64,000 bases of DNA from Bacteroides acidifaciens (GCF_903181435.1 NZ_CAEUHO010000004.1:744001-808000); one strand, 5' to 3'. Positions 1-9,645 are shown, numbered from the stretch's first letter. Notes: generated from the letters alone by a model not told the origin. A program made the numbers and translations.

Positions 1-1060
1 TAATCCGGGCGGGAGTTGCCGACGTCATTCTGACAGCTTCGCATAGAGGAATCTCGGCTATTTTAGTGGCAGTTCGTACCAGTCTGTCGGTAGTAGCAAC
101 ACTGCCTGCGAAAGCAGAACGATCCGGTAGTTTGGCAACACCGTCTTCTATGAGTACCTCTTGTCCTTCTTCAATACTGCCGAGAATACTTTTTCCATCC
201 GGCATGCCGGCGGCTCGCATCGAATCCGTAACCAAGGCAATGTTCTCTGCGCCTTTGATTTTATAAGCTAATTGCATCAGACTTTTAGGTACATGTATTC
301 CATCTGCTATAATTTCAATAGTCATTCCATCCATTAAATAACCACTTTCAATGACGCCTGCATAACGGAAGGCATTTCTCCGGGTAATTCCTGACATGGC
401 AGAGTAAAAGTGGGTGATATGCCTGTATCCACAATCGAATGCTTTCTGTACTTCCTCGTAAGTGGCGTCGGTATGGGCAATGGAAGGCAATATTCCCTGT
501 TTGTCAAGATAGCAGCCTAAGTCAAGTGCGCCCGGAAGTTCAGGTGCTATGCTCCATCGAACTATGTGACTTGTATGGGATAATATTTCCTGATAATCCG
601 ATGGAACAGGTTTTTTGAGAAATTTAGGATCTTGTGCTCCGCATTGGCTTTGGGCAAAATAGGGCCCTTCTAAATGTATTCCGCCAAAGGCTGCTCCTTG
701 ATGATTGCGTGAACAGGCCTCTTCATACTTTGCAAAACTCTTGAAAAGAGCGTCATTGGTGCTTGTCAGAGTGGTCGGAAACAGTAATGTGGTGCCGTGG
801 CATGCATGGGTACGTGCGGCTTCCAAATAGGCTTCTACACTTCCGTCCATGAAGTCGTGGTTGTCGGCACCGTGTGTATGCAAATCTATAAAACCGGGAG
901 AAACATACATTCCGTTTCCGTTAATTTCTTTTGCATCAGTAATTTCTATTCTATTTGTTGTCACCTCTTCTATTACTCCGTCTTTTACGATGACCATTGC
1001 ATCCGGTAGAATATGAGAAGGCGTTATTGCTTTACAGTTGTATATTTTGATGAGTCTCAT
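1..1060 (-). CDS. nagA: N-acetylglucosamine-6-phosphate deacetylase, C-terminus cut by window edge
   Basis: Cytoplasmic amidohydrolase that removes acetate from GlcNAc-6-P to give GlcN-6-P. Translating the minus strand gives an uninterrupted frame to position 1. It shows the metal motif GFIDLHTHG, then GIHLEGPYF, then AHTDATYEE, THFYSAMSG and LVTDSMRAAG, in the order expected for NagA. The THFYSAM stretch is slightly divergent from the usual THLFNAM. I chose the ATG at 1060, which forms an ATGA overlap with the stop of the upstream transporter; an in-frame ATG at 1072 is also possible. Last visible gene of the minus-strand PUL, so it links the PUL to GlcNAc catabolism. The stop codon lies outside the window. 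Confidence 0.9.
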   Translation of the reverse strand, partial: MRLIKIYNCKAITPSHILPDAMVIVKDGVIEEVTTNRIEITDAKEINGNGMYVSPGFIDLHTHGADNHDFMDGSVEAYLEAARTHACHGTTLLFPTTLTSTNDALFKSFAKYEEACSRNHQGAAFGGIHLEGPYFAQSQCGAQDPKFLKKPVPSDYQEILSHTSHIVRWSIAPELPGALDLGCYLDKQGILPSIAHTDATYEEVQKAFDCGYRHITHFYSAMSGITRRNAFRYAGVIESGYLMDGMTIEIIADGIHVPKSLMQLAYKIKGAENIALVTDSMRAAGMPDGKSILGSIEEGQEVLIEDGVAKLPDRSAFAGSVATTDRLVRTATKIAEIPLCEAVRMTSATPARI

Positions 1061-2364
1061 TTTATTTTCCATGTTTTTATTTTATGACCGTATACTGCAT
1101 AAAAGACCAGATATATGAAACAGGGAATCAGTACCCAGTATCCCGTGCGTACATCATATGCATCAGCAATAGCTCCATAGGCCATTGGCAAGAAAGCGTT
1201 GCCGCATAATGCCATGACCAGCAGTGAGGAGCCTAAATTAGTGTGACGCCCCAAATCATGGATGGCAAGAGGCCATATTCCGGCATATATTAGCGCATTC
1301 GGAAGCCCGAGCAATACAAGAAGACATATGGATATGTCCACTTGCATTCCCATAAAAACAATCTCTTTTGATACTATTACTACTCCCACAGATAACAATA
1401 GCCCTAATATAGTGCATATTTGTAAAGCGCGGGTTTGGGAAATAATTTTAGGAATCAGACAGACGCCTATTGTGTATCCGGTTAATGTACAGATTAAAGT
1501 GTACGACGGAAAATGTTTTGCGTCAATGAGACTCACGTTCATACTTTCGGCATATCCGATAATTGTATCGATGGCGATGACTTGAGTCCCTACATGAAAA
1601 AAGAGAGCCCAAACACCTAATATCAGATAGGGGTAATCCCAAATGCTGCCTTTCTTTTGCAGGGTTACGGTTTCCTCTTTTTCCTGTTTCCGAAGATTCA
1701 TCTCCGGGAGAGAGGAATAGCGGATAAACAGTCCGAACACAAATAGAATGAATGCAAGGATCGCATAGGGGAGCATAACTCTGCCGATAAGTTCATCAAG
1801 TGCGGTGATGCGCTCTTCGTCAATCAGGATGTTTTGATTGAGTTGCCTGAATAGTTCATTGTCGGATGTCTTTAAGACTAGTGCGGCAAAAATTAAAGGA
1901 GAGATGATTCCTGCAAACTTGTTACATAGCCCCATAATGCTAATCCGTTTGGCGGCACTCTCAATCGGGCCTATATTGGTGATGTATGGATTGGCGGCAG
2001 TTTGGAGAATAGCCAGTCCGGTTCCTAAGATGAATAAGCCTGTCAGGAAAATACTATATGTCCTGGTGTATGCGGCAGGTACAAACAAGAGCGCTCCTAA
2101 TGCCATTGTCCATAATCCGATAGCCAGTCCTTTTTTTATTCCAGATTTATCCAATAAGAAAGAAGCCGGCACTGACATGATAAAATAAGCTATATAAAAA
2201 GCGAATGTTACCAAGTATGATTGGAAATGGTTTAGTTCGCATCCTATCCTGAAATAAGGAATCAGTATGGAATTCACCCAGGAAACAAATCCGAAGATGA
2301 AGAACAGAAACCCCATAATGAATATAGGATAGATATACGGCTCTTTTTTTATAGTACGGTTCAT
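1057..2364 (-). CDS. MFS sugar permease of the FucP/GluP family, probable GlcNAc or amino-sugar importer
   Basis: Inner-membrane permease of 435 residues with about 12 hydrophobic segments. The segment LQTAANPYITNIGP (residues about 120-133) and the conserved charged loops are typical of the fucose/glucose-galactose permease family, which imports monosaccharides by proton symport. Its stop overlaps the start of nagA by 4 bases, so the two are almost certainly co-translated, which suggests GlcNAc as cargo (NagP-like). That substrate is inferred from context; the family also transports fucose, glucose and galactose. A 75-base gap with a perfect hairpin separates it from the upstream lipoprotein gene. 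Confidence 0.85.
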   Translation of the reverse strand: MNRTIKKEPYIYPIFIMGFLFFIFGFVSWVNSILIPYFRIGCELNHFQSYLVTFAFYIAYFIMSVPASFLLDKSGIKKGLAIGLWTMALGALLFVPAAYTRTYSIFLTGLFILGTGLAILQTAANPYITNIGPIESAAKRISIMGLCNKFAGIISPLIFAALVLKTSDNELFRQLNQNILIDEERITALDELIGRVMLPYAILAFILFVFGLFIRYSSLPEMNLRKQEKEETVTLQKKGSIWDYPYLILGVWALFFHVGTQVIAIDTIIGYAESMNVSLIDAKHFPSYTLICTLTGYTIGVCLIPKIISQTRALQICTILGLLLSVGVVIVSKEIVFMGMQVDISICLLVLLGLPNALIYAGIWPLAIHDLGRHTNLGSSLLVMALCGNAFLPMAYGAIADAYDVRTGYWVLIPCFIYLVFYAVYGHKIKTWKIK

Positions 2365-2390
2365 ATGTATTTATGATAATAGGGGGTTAT

Positions 2391-2422
2391 TTGGTAGCAA
2401 CTCTGGTCGTAGTTGCTACCAA
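2391..2422. other. Perfect 12-bp hairpin inside the operon
   Basis: TTGGTAGCAACT at 2391-2402 is followed after 8 bases by its exact reverse complement at 2411-2422. It sits between the stop of the Ig-repeat lipoprotein and the start of the permease. No T tract follows on the minus strand, so it is not a classic intrinsic terminator. It may protect the 3' end of the upstream susCD messenger or attenuate the catabolic genes. Confidence 0.6.
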
Positions 2423-2439
2423 AATGAATTCTTGTCTGA

Positions 2440-4296
2440 TTATTTTTCAATCTTTACTTTGATCATGAATTTGGAAGCGGCCAAATTTTGTGTAGTACGT
2501 TCTACAAAATGATCATAAGTGACGATTACTCGCTTGGCGACTCCGTTAATCGGTGTTTCGTATACTCCGACTGCTTCTGTCGCAGTTTCAAAGTTTCCTT
2601 GGGTCAGTGATGCAACCTCTGTGAAACCAGTTGCGAGTCTTTCTGCTTTCATATCGTTGATAGTAGCTTTGTCAAACGAACTTCTCTTTATGTTTGAGGC
2701 AGTTCTGAAATAAACGCCTTTCACATTATCCCATTTGTCAAGACCGCATGTTGTGTGTTTGAATTTGGTGATGCTTTGCTTTAAGGAAGCTACTCTTATG
2801 ACGGTATTGCTACTGTAAGAAGAAAAAGCTATGTCGACTTCCTGCCAGTTGTCTTTTCCGTCGCAATAGTCAAAGGCTCTTGCTGCTGAGGCTGAGAAGA
2901 AGCAGCCTGGCGTAGAGTCCTCATGTTTTGGTGCACCGTCCAATGACATAAGCACTGTATGATAGTAGTAGCCTACATGTATGTCGTATGAAGTGCTGCT
3001 TTCTTTTCCGTTTATATCGGTTGCTGTTAATTTGAGACCTGCCAGTTCTATATCTGCTGTATAGTTCTGGGCTACTATCACTTCCTTGTCGTTTGTGATG
3101 TTTATTTCTTCTGTGCTTTCTTCACCTTTACGAGTTGTTTTGGTTATCACTACTGATGTTATTCCGGCTTCGGAAGTGATTTTTCCAGTCAATGCTATGG
3201 GAACATCTATGCTTACTCCGTTAAACTGTTCGGCTGTCTGGTCAATAATAATCGACGGGGCGGGAGCCAGTTCTTTTACTTTCAGCGGTTTTTCTATGGT
3301 TGTTGTTTTACCCAACTGGTCGGTTGCTTCTATGACCACTGCTTGTATATCAAATGTTACCCGTTCTAATGTTACGGAGAAATTATACGAACTTTCGTTT
3401 GGGTAGACTGTTTCTCCTATTTGTTCTTTACCTTCTGCTGTTTCTTTGTAATAGCTGACAGAGGTTACTTTGGACTGTGAATTGATTTTTCCGGTGACAG
3501 TCAGATCGGCAAACTCATTCACCTGAAGGTCTCCTTCTGAGTCAAACAGGATTTCCGGTGCCGGAATCTCTTCAAAATTAACTTTCAATGTTCCTATTTT
3601 TATTTTAACCATATCGGAAGAGCCTGCTCCCGCCGCAATCTTGATAGCTGTCGTTCCTACTTTGAACTGGAAGTCGTCATCTTGCAGGTTCAGCACATAT
3701 TCTTTTTCATTATTGGTGAATTTCAATGTGTCCTGTCCGTTGATAGGTACATTCTTTTCCAGTCTGTTTACTACTTCCGAGAAAGCGACGTATCGCAGGT
3801 TTTCTTCACTGCTGATTTTTATTGAGATAGAAGGCATCGGATCCCCCTCTCTATAGTTTATTTCATTAATGCCCTCGTTAAATGAAACAACCGGTGCGTC
3901 GCGTAATGGGATGACTTCGAAAGGTAAGGTCAAGGTAGATGTCTGCCCATTTGCGTCAGTTGCGCTAACTTTGAAACCAATCATGTCTTCCGTATACACA
4001 GGTGTTTGTGCTAGTGAATAGCTGTTTTTATTGAAGAAACTAGTAACCGGATTGTCTATTTCCACTTCAATGTCACCTTCTTTCACTATCCAGCTTTGTA
4101 CGGAATTTAGTCCGACTTCCGAGTTGATGACACAGACAATCGATGGATTGTTTGTCTTGTTCAGATCAATAGACATTGATTCTGTCATAAACAATATTTC
4201 AGGAGCGGAGCCTGTATGTTTTTCGTCATCATTACATGATAACCAACATAGACTGGCACATATAAATGAGATAATAATATATACTTTCGATTTCAT
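2440..4296 (-). CDS. PUL surface lipoprotein with four Ig-like repeats, possible glycan-binding protein
   Basis: 618 residues with a lipoprotein signal (LCWLSC, Cys near residue 20). After the signal come four similar modules of roughly 100 residues, each opening with a Pro-rich hydrophobic strand (APEILF, APVVSF, APEILF, APSIII) and containing a VxxI(N/T)SE-type turn. They look like Ig-like or cadherin-like sandwich repeats. From about residue 430 a different C-terminal domain begins (YYYHTVLMSLDG) with several Tyr and Trp residues that could bind sugar. No catalytic motif is visible. Position after susCD and the fasciclin lipoprotein suggests a SusE/F-like or surface glycan-binding role. 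I do not recognise the exact family. Confidence 0.6.
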   Translation of the reverse strand: MKSKVYIIISFICASLCWLSCNDDEKHTGSAPEILFMTESMSIDLNKTNNPSIVCVINSEVGLNSVQSWIVKEGDIEVEIDNPVTSFFNKNSYSLAQTPVYTEDMIGFKVSATDANGQTSTLTLPFEVIPLRDAPVVSFNEGINEINYREGDPMPSISIKISSEENLRYVAFSEVVNRLEKNVPINGQDTLKFTNNEKEYVLNLQDDDFQFKVGTTAIKIAAGAGSSDMVKIKIGTLKVNFEEIPAPEILFDSEGDLQVNEFADLTVTGKINSQSKVTSVSYYKETAEGKEQIGETVYPNESSYNFSVTLERVTFDIQAVVIEATDQLGKTTTIEKPLKVKELAPAPSIIIDQTAEQFNGVSIDVPIALTGKITSEAGITSVVITKTTRKGEESTEEINITNDKEVIVAQNYTADIELAGLKLTATDINGKESSTSYDIHVGYYYHTVLMSLDGAPKHEDSTPGCFFSASAARAFDYCDGKDNWQEVDIAFSSYSSNTVIRVASLKQSITKFKHTTCGLDKWDNVKGVYFRTASNIKRSSFDKATINDMKAERLATGFTEVASLTQGNFETATEAVGVYETPINGVAKRVIVTYDHFVERTTQNLAASKFMIKVKIEK

Positions 4297-4313
4297 AATA
4301 TGTCTGTTTAAGA

Positions 4314-4916
4314 TTATGGTTTGTAAATAATTTCCTGCCCTACGACGTGTACGGCACCGTTGGTTGTCAGGATATTGCTGGTCATTGCTGTGACAGGAGT
4401 GCTGTTGCCCAGCATATCATTGATAACCAGACGTGAGTAGGATTCGATAGAAGCGGAATTGTTCAGTTTTAATGTCATAAAAGCATTTGGTGATTTCCAT
4501 AAGGTAATCACGTTGATTGGATCAAAATTGAGCGTACCGAGACCATGGTAGTATCCGTCTATCACATGGTATAACAAAATGTTTGTCAGTGTCTCTTTAT
4601 CCATATCTTCAATAGATGCTACTCCGTAGTTGGACAGGATACCGTTGGCGCCTTTGAATGAGTCATTATGAAGTAGCAGGTAAGTATATTTCTTTTCAGT
4701 CTGAGTGTATATCGACAGGTCTATTCCCGAACATTCTATGGCAGTCTGAAGAGATGAAAACGCATCAGGACGTGACTGGATAAATTCCCACGTATTCATA
4801 TAGACATTGTTGTCTATATTGGCCGGTTCATAATCATAACTGTCCTGTATGTCCAAGCAACTAAACAAGCATAGGCTTGAGATGCATAGTATGATATAAA
4901 GTTTTAAAGTTTTCAT
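4314..4916 (-). CDS. Fasciclin (FAS1) domain lipoprotein
   Basis: 200 residues. The signal peptide ends at a lipobox (LCLFSC, Cys20). The rest matches one FAS1 fold: a FSSLQTAIECSG helix start, the H1-like TYLLLHNDSFKG strand, NILLYHVIDGYY (the usual LxYHVI motif), and NGAVHVVGQEI at the C-terminus (the usual NGVIHVID motif). FAS1 domains mediate adhesion or ligand binding, and single-domain FAS1 lipoproteins occur in Bacteroidetes PULs after SusD. It lies 21 bases from susD and 17 bases from the next lipoprotein, so it is in the same operon. Its ligand cannot be told from the sequence. Confidence 0.85.
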   Translation of the reverse strand: MKTLKLYIILCISSLCLFSCLDIQDSYDYEPANIDNNVYMNTWEFIQSRPDAFSSLQTAIECSGIDLSIYTQTEKKYTYLLLHNDSFKGANGILSNYGVASIEDMDKETLTNILLYHVIDGYYHGLGTLNFDPINVITLWKSPNAFMTLKLNNSASIESYSRLVINDMLGNSTPVTAMTSNILTTNGAVHVVGQEIIYKP

Positions 4917-4937
4917 AAGTTTGGTAGTTTTAGTTGG

Positions 4938-6347
4938 TTAATAACCGGAGTTCTGTTTTAAGTTGAGGTTTTGATTAATATGGTCACGATGGATAGGGAA
5001 TAATACTTTTCTCTCATCATTCATCCCATTGATGGGTTCCATTACTTCTTTCCAACGGTTACAGCGGACAAGGTCGAACCAACGTTTACCCTCACCGACA
5101 AACTCTTTCTGCCGTTCTTCAAGTATCGCATCAAGAATTTCGTCACTGCTTACAAAATCACTTGTATAAAAAGGATTTTCTCCGCTACGTGTTCTGGTTC
5201 TGTTCAGTTCGGTGATAGCTTCCGGAGTTCTGTCCAGCGCATTTAACGCTTCGGCATACAATAGTACAATATCGGCATATCGGTATAATATTAGGTCATT
5301 GTCTGAATATACACGCCCTGTACCGACAAAAATAGTACCGTCCGGCCAAAACTTTTTCTTTAATTGTGTTTTACCTTCGCCTATGTCTTCCCATTGGGTA
5401 CTGCCAAACCGTTTATCCAGTATCCCATACAAACCTTTTATCTTGTCTGATAGAAAGACTCTTGGTTGGGAACTTGCAAAATAATTGATAGATTGGTTCT
5501 CTCCGTTCCCCAATTGGTCATAAGCCAATTTGAATATCACCTCTATTGGTGTTTCGGTCTGATTGTCTTCTACAAAGATAGCTCTCCAATCTTTAGTGAA
5601 AGTCTCCGGTGTCAGGGCGGAAAGTCCCCAATTCCGTTTGTTCAATGTCTGCACTTTTTCTTTCATGGTACTCACTACTTTTTCGTAATCATGCAACCAA
5701 GCATTTACATCCATTGTAAGTGCGCATATAGTGGCGACATTGATTCGTGTCCGGACGGTTGAAGTTTTATCAATCAGATAATAGGCTTTTTCAAGATCCG
5801 GCAAGATTACTTCTTGAAAAATTATATTTTTATCAGTGCGGTCACGGTAGATTCCTTGTGAGATTTCTTCTATGGGTTCTGTGTATAAAGGTACGTCTCC
5901 CCATACGCGGACACAGTAAAAGTAAGCCCATGCCCGCAGGGCATATGCTTCTGCTTGCAGGTTGTTCTTTTTCTTGGGTGTCATAGTGATGCGGGGAATG
6001 TACTTGATGGCAGCATTGGCTCTACTGATGACACTATACAAATTTGTCCATAATGCGGCTTGATTGTCAATTTGTATATTGTTGTATATCAACTCTTTTT
6101 GGTCGAATGCGTCCTTGTCGTGGGGAATGTAATTGTCGGCACGAAGTTCTCCCCAGTCCCACATGCCCGGTGAGATGGCTTTTGAAAAGGCACTGTATAT
6201 GGAAACGATTCCCACTTCTGCATCTTTGTCTGTTTTCCAGAAGCTTTCTGCTGTCAGGTCACTGATGGGTTCTTCTGTTAGAAAATCACTACACGAAGCA
6301 CATAGTAGTGATAATGTCAGAATAAAAATATAATATATAGATTTCAT
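4938..6347 (-). CDS. SusD/RagB-family outer-membrane glycan-binding lipoprotein
   Basis: 469 residues with signal and lipobox (LCASCSDFL). It has the SusD start SDFLTEEPISDLTAESFWKTDKDAE, an internal AYALRAWAYFYCVRVWGDVPL helix, and the C-terminal RYADIVLLYAEALN and ERQKEFVGEGKRWFDLVR motifs that define RagB/SusD TPR proteins. SusD forms the lid over the paired SusC pore and captures oligosaccharide at the cell surface. It starts 13 bases after the SusC gene, a usual operon spacing. Ligand not determinable here; the linked nagA and permease point to a GlcNAc-containing glycan. Confidence 0.92.
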   Translation of the reverse strand: MKSIYYIFILTLSLLCASCSDFLTEEPISDLTAESFWKTDKDAEVGIVSIYSAFSKAISPGMWDWGELRADNYIPHDKDAFDQKELIYNNIQIDNQAALWTNLYSVISRANAAIKYIPRITMTPKKKNNLQAEAYALRAWAYFYCVRVWGDVPLYTEPIEEISQGIYRDRTDKNIIFQEVILPDLEKAYYLIDKTSTVRTRINVATICALTMDVNAWLHDYEKVVSTMKEKVQTLNKRNWGLSALTPETFTKDWRAIFVEDNQTETPIEVIFKLAYDQLGNGENQSINYFASSQPRVFLSDKIKGLYGILDKRFGSTQWEDIGEGKTQLKKKFWPDGTIFVGTGRVYSDNDLILYRYADIVLLYAEALNALDRTPEAITELNRTRTRSGENPFYTSDFVSSDEILDAILEERQKEFVGEGKRWFDLVRCNRWKEVMEPINGMNDERKVLFPIHRDHINQNLNLKQNSGY

Positions 6348-6360
6348 GATTGCTTATTAT

Positions 6361-9300
6361 TTAGAATGTAACATTTACGCCTAATCCGTATTCTCTCTTT
6401 CTCGGATAACGGTTTTGGTCGATACCTAAAGTTAAAGGATCGCTTGTTCCCAATGAAAATTCGGGGTCATAACCTTTATAATTGGTAAAGGTCAATAAGT
6501 TGTTTCCATATACATAGATTGTAGCAGCTTTCATCCAGACTGTGTTTATCCATTTCTTGGGTAATGAATAGCTCAATTTTACATTGCGTAATTTAATATA
6601 AGAGGCATCTTCGATATAGAAGCTGGATGGCGGGAGCCTGTTATGTTCCTTGTTGATCGGAGCCGGATATTTAGCTATATCGCCGGGCCCTGTCCACATA
6701 TTGGCAATAGCATCCGGTGAAGGAGTTGCACCGTCATATGAGAATTTGTTACGTTTGGCTTCTGCATAATTATAGATATCTCCACCTAGAGAATAGTAGA
6801 ATGATATGTATAAGGAAATACCTTTATATGAGAGATTAGTACTAAGCCCGCCATATACATCAGGTTGGGCACATCCGATTTTTGTTTTATCCAATACGTC
6901 TATAATTCCATCTCCGTTTATGTCCACATAGTCTACATCACCGCCTTTTAACGGATTGCCATCCGAACTTTTTTTCTGTAAAATTTCACCTGTGTATTCC
7001 TTACCATTTAAAAGGTATTTTCCAGTGAAAGTTCCGTTGGCAAATTCCGGTGTCAGTTGATTCCATTCTTTAGTATAAGCGTTGGATTCATTGTAAGGAT
7101 AGATGCCTAAATATTTGTATCCGTAGAACTCGCCGAGTTTGGAATTAGGTTGTACGTAAATTGCATCATCCATTCCCTTATAGAAAGGAACTCCGTCTGC
7201 AATTTGTTTGATTCTGCTGGTGTTGTGGGCAATATTGAAGTTTAATGACCAATTGAAGTCTTTCAATCGAAGTACATCATAATCAAGTGAAAACTCAAAC
7301 CCTTCATTCGACATTGAACCTACATTCTTGCGAATGGTGGTGAATCCGGTTTCTTTGGGAACTTCTACCTGGCAAAGTAATTTTTCTGTGTCTTTTTTAT
7401 AGTAATCTGCTACAATTCGTACTTTACTATTGAATAACTGTAAATCTAATCCGATGTTATATTGGGTCGTTTCTTCCCAGCTCAGACCGTTGTATGCCAG
7501 ATTACTTGCCGCAATTCCGGAAACACCTTCATAAATATAATTCGGACTGTATAATTGCCATGAGTCATAGTCCCCGATTTCCTGGTTACCTGTGATACCC
7601 CAACTGGCTCTTAGTTTTCCATCGCTTAAGAATCGTTTGCTCCATCTCATGAAACGTTCGTCGGAGAAACGCCATCCGATAGAAGCGGAAGGGAAGACGC
7701 CCCAACGTTTGGATGAACCAAAACGTGAGGAACCGTCAGTACGGATATTGGCATTTATCAAGTAACGGCTTTTATAATTGTATGCAGCGCGTCCGAAAAA
7801 TGATGTCATGGAGTGGCGGTACATACGGGTATATGTTCTCTGTGTATCAAAGAGTGATGCTGCATTCAGTGTATAAATCATATCAGTGGTATAATCCAAT
7901 CCCACTATATTCATATTCTCTCTGGCCCATCCCTGTATACTGTTACCTACCATTACGTTAATGTTGTGGAACTTGAAATTATCAACATAGCTGAAATAAT
8001 TTTCATTTGCCCAGTCATAATTGAGCTCGGATAAATCTCTGCCGGTAGTACGTTCGGTTACTGCCAGTTGCGGAGAAGGACGGTAGGACTGATTTCGGTC
8101 GAGAATAAAATTTCCCTGTACATTTGTATTGAATTTGAATTTACTGTTGAAATTCACTTCCAAATATTCATATATAGATGCTTTGTAATTTTGATTCTTC
8201 TGGATGTCGTCCATCATTACTGCATAAGGATTACGTCTGCTGCTGATATTGGGAACATAACTGCCATCCGGATTGAAAATGGCCCAGTAAGAAGGGCGTT
8301 CCAGCAATTGGTTCAGTACGCCGTCTTCGGAAATACCTTTCTTATTAACTATGCTGAGGTGTAACTTGCTCCCTAGAGTAATGTATTTATTGGGCTTATA
8401 TTCACCATTGATACGGGTAGTGATACGTGTATAACTACTATTCTGGATAATACCTTTATCAGAAAGCAATCCGGCACTTACATAATACTTGAATTTATCA
8501 GAAGCTCCGCTTGCGCTTAAGTCGAGTTGGTCTCTGGATGCTGTACGGAAAATTAAATCTTGCAGGTCGATGTCCTGGTTGTTAAAGAAAGCCAAAGAGT
8601 CCTTGATATTATATCCGTTGAGCCCGTTCGTCAGTTTTTGGCGGACTTTGTCATAGTATCTGCGTTCTGCTCCATTGGCTTTGGGCATTTTTCGAGTTAA
8701 AGTGCTGAAACTTTTCAGATAACGTATATCCAGCCGGGGACGACTCTTTTCACCTTGCTTGGTTGATATTAAAATAACACCATTGGCAGAACGTGAACCA
8801 TAGATGGCTGCGGATGCGGCATCTTTGAGAACTTCGATGGACTCGATATCTGAAGGGTTAATATCGTCAATGCTTTCGAAAGGGACTCCGTCAATAACAA
8901 ACAGCGGTTTCACTCCACCCTCAAAGGTGGAAGTACCACGAATCCGAATATCTGACCCTTCACCCGGTGCTCCGGAACCGGAAGTGATTTCGATGCCTGC
9001 CATTTGCCCTTGTAGCACATCCGTGATTGAGATTGCATTTCTTTCTTCAATAGATTTTGAAGTGATGGAAGCAATAGAACCTGTAATATCCCTCTTTTTC
9101 ATAGCACCATATCCGACGACTACGATTTCATTTAGTTCTTTGACGGATTCTTTTAGAACGACATTCAATACTCTTTTACCTTTTGCTGCAATTTCTTGTT
9201 TGGCAAAACCTGTGTATGAGTATATAAGAGTGCTGTTCGGATTGGGGATAGAAATTACATATTTACCATCCAAGTTGCTGACAACTCCTGTAGAGCTTCC

Positions 9301-9516
9301 TTTTATGAGAACACTGACTCCTGGCAGAGGATTGTTTTGGGTATCGGTTACTACTCCAATTATCTTTAACTCTTTGTCTTGAGAAAAAGAGAACGAAGTA
9401 CTCATGATGCATAAGAGAATAAATGAAAATCTAAGCAGGTTTTCTAACCGGTATAGTTTCAATCTGATTATCCTCTTAATGAATAGCAAGAATAAAAGTG
9501 AATCTTCTTTTTTCAT
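6361..9516 (-). CDS. SusC/RagA-family TonB-dependent outer-membrane transporter
   Basis: 1051 residues. After a long signal (about 45 residues) comes a CarboxypepD_reg-like domain (IIGVVTDTQNNPLPGVSV), the TonB-box-like segment LNEIVVVGYG, then the plug (ITDVLQGQMAGIEI, VLKDAASAAIYGSRSANGVI) and a beta-barrel ending in GLGVNVTF. It imports oligosaccharides captured by SusD. No STN domain precedes the carboxypeptidase-like domain, so regulation by a trans-envelope ECF sigma / anti-sigma pair is not expected, and no regulator gene is adjacent. The signal region is unusually long and basic; a start at the internal Met before STSFSFSQ would leave no n-region, so I keep the long form. Confidence 0.92.
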   Translation of the reverse strand: MKKEDSLLFLLFIKRIIRLKLYRLENLLRFSFILLCIMSTSFSFSQDKELKIIGVVTDTQNNPLPGVSVLIKGSSTGVVSNLDGKYVISIPNPNSTLIYSYTGFAKQEIAAKGKRVLNVVLKESVKELNEIVVVGYGAMKKRDITGSIASITSKSIEERNAISITDVLQGQMAGIEITSGSGAPGEGSDIRIRGTSTFEGGVKPLFVIDGVPFESIDDINPSDIESIEVLKDAASAAIYGSRSANGVILISTKQGEKSRPRLDIRYLKSFSTLTRKMPKANGAERRYYDKVRQKLTNGLNGYNIKDSLAFFNNQDIDLQDLIFRTASRDQLDLSASGASDKFKYYVSAGLLSDKGIIQNSSYTRITTRINGEYKPNKYITLGSKLHLSIVNKKGISEDGVLNQLLERPSYWAIFNPDGSYVPNISSRRNPYAVMMDDIQKNQNYKASIYEYLEVNFNSKFKFNTNVQGNFILDRNQSYRPSPQLAVTERTTGRDLSELNYDWANENYFSYVDNFKFHNINVMVGNSIQGWARENMNIVGLDYTTDMIYTLNAASLFDTQRTYTRMYRHSMTSFFGRAAYNYKSRYLINANIRTDGSSRFGSSKRWGVFPSASIGWRFSDERFMRWSKRFLSDGKLRASWGITGNQEIGDYDSWQLYSPNYIYEGVSGIAASNLAYNGLSWEETTQYNIGLDLQLFNSKVRIVADYYKKDTEKLLCQVEVPKETGFTTIRKNVGSMSNEGFEFSLDYDVLRLKDFNWSLNFNIAHNTSRIKQIADGVPFYKGMDDAIYVQPNSKLGEFYGYKYLGIYPYNESNAYTKEWNQLTPEFANGTFTGKYLLNGKEYTGEILQKKSSDGNPLKGGDVDYVDINGDGIIDVLDKTKIGCAQPDVYGGLSTNLSYKGISLYISFYYSLGGDIYNYAEAKRNKFSYDGATPSPDAIANMWTGPGDIAKYPAPINKEHNRLPPSSFYIEDASYIKLRNVKLSYSLPKKWINTVWMKAATIYVYGNNLLTFTNYKGYDPEFSLGTSDPLTLGIDQNRYPRKREYGLGVNVTF

Positions 9517-9549
9517 ATAAGTATTGTATTTAAAATTAAGTTCTGTGTT

Positions 9550-9645
9550 TTATACTATATAGATTAGTAGTACTACAATCATTATGGAAATTAGTACAAA
9601 GTATAAGATACTGATATAGTCAAATTTGGAATTAGGTGTTTTCAT
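9550..9645 (-). CDS. 31-residue single-pass membrane peptide upstream of susC
   Basis: A short frame from ATG at 9645 to the stop at 9550, ending 33 bases before the SusC start. It has a short polar N-terminus (MKTPNSKFDY) followed by about 20 hydrophobic residues (ISILYFVLISIMIVVLLIYI), a clear transmembrane helix. An A-rich stretch before the ATG resembles Bacteroides ribosome binding regions. The frame can be extended upstream to 9759, but the extra part has no recognisable feature. No function known to me; it could be a leader peptide or a small inner-membrane partner of the PUL. Confidence 0.5.
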   Translation of the reverse strand: MKTPNSKFDYISILYFVLISIMIVVLLIYIV

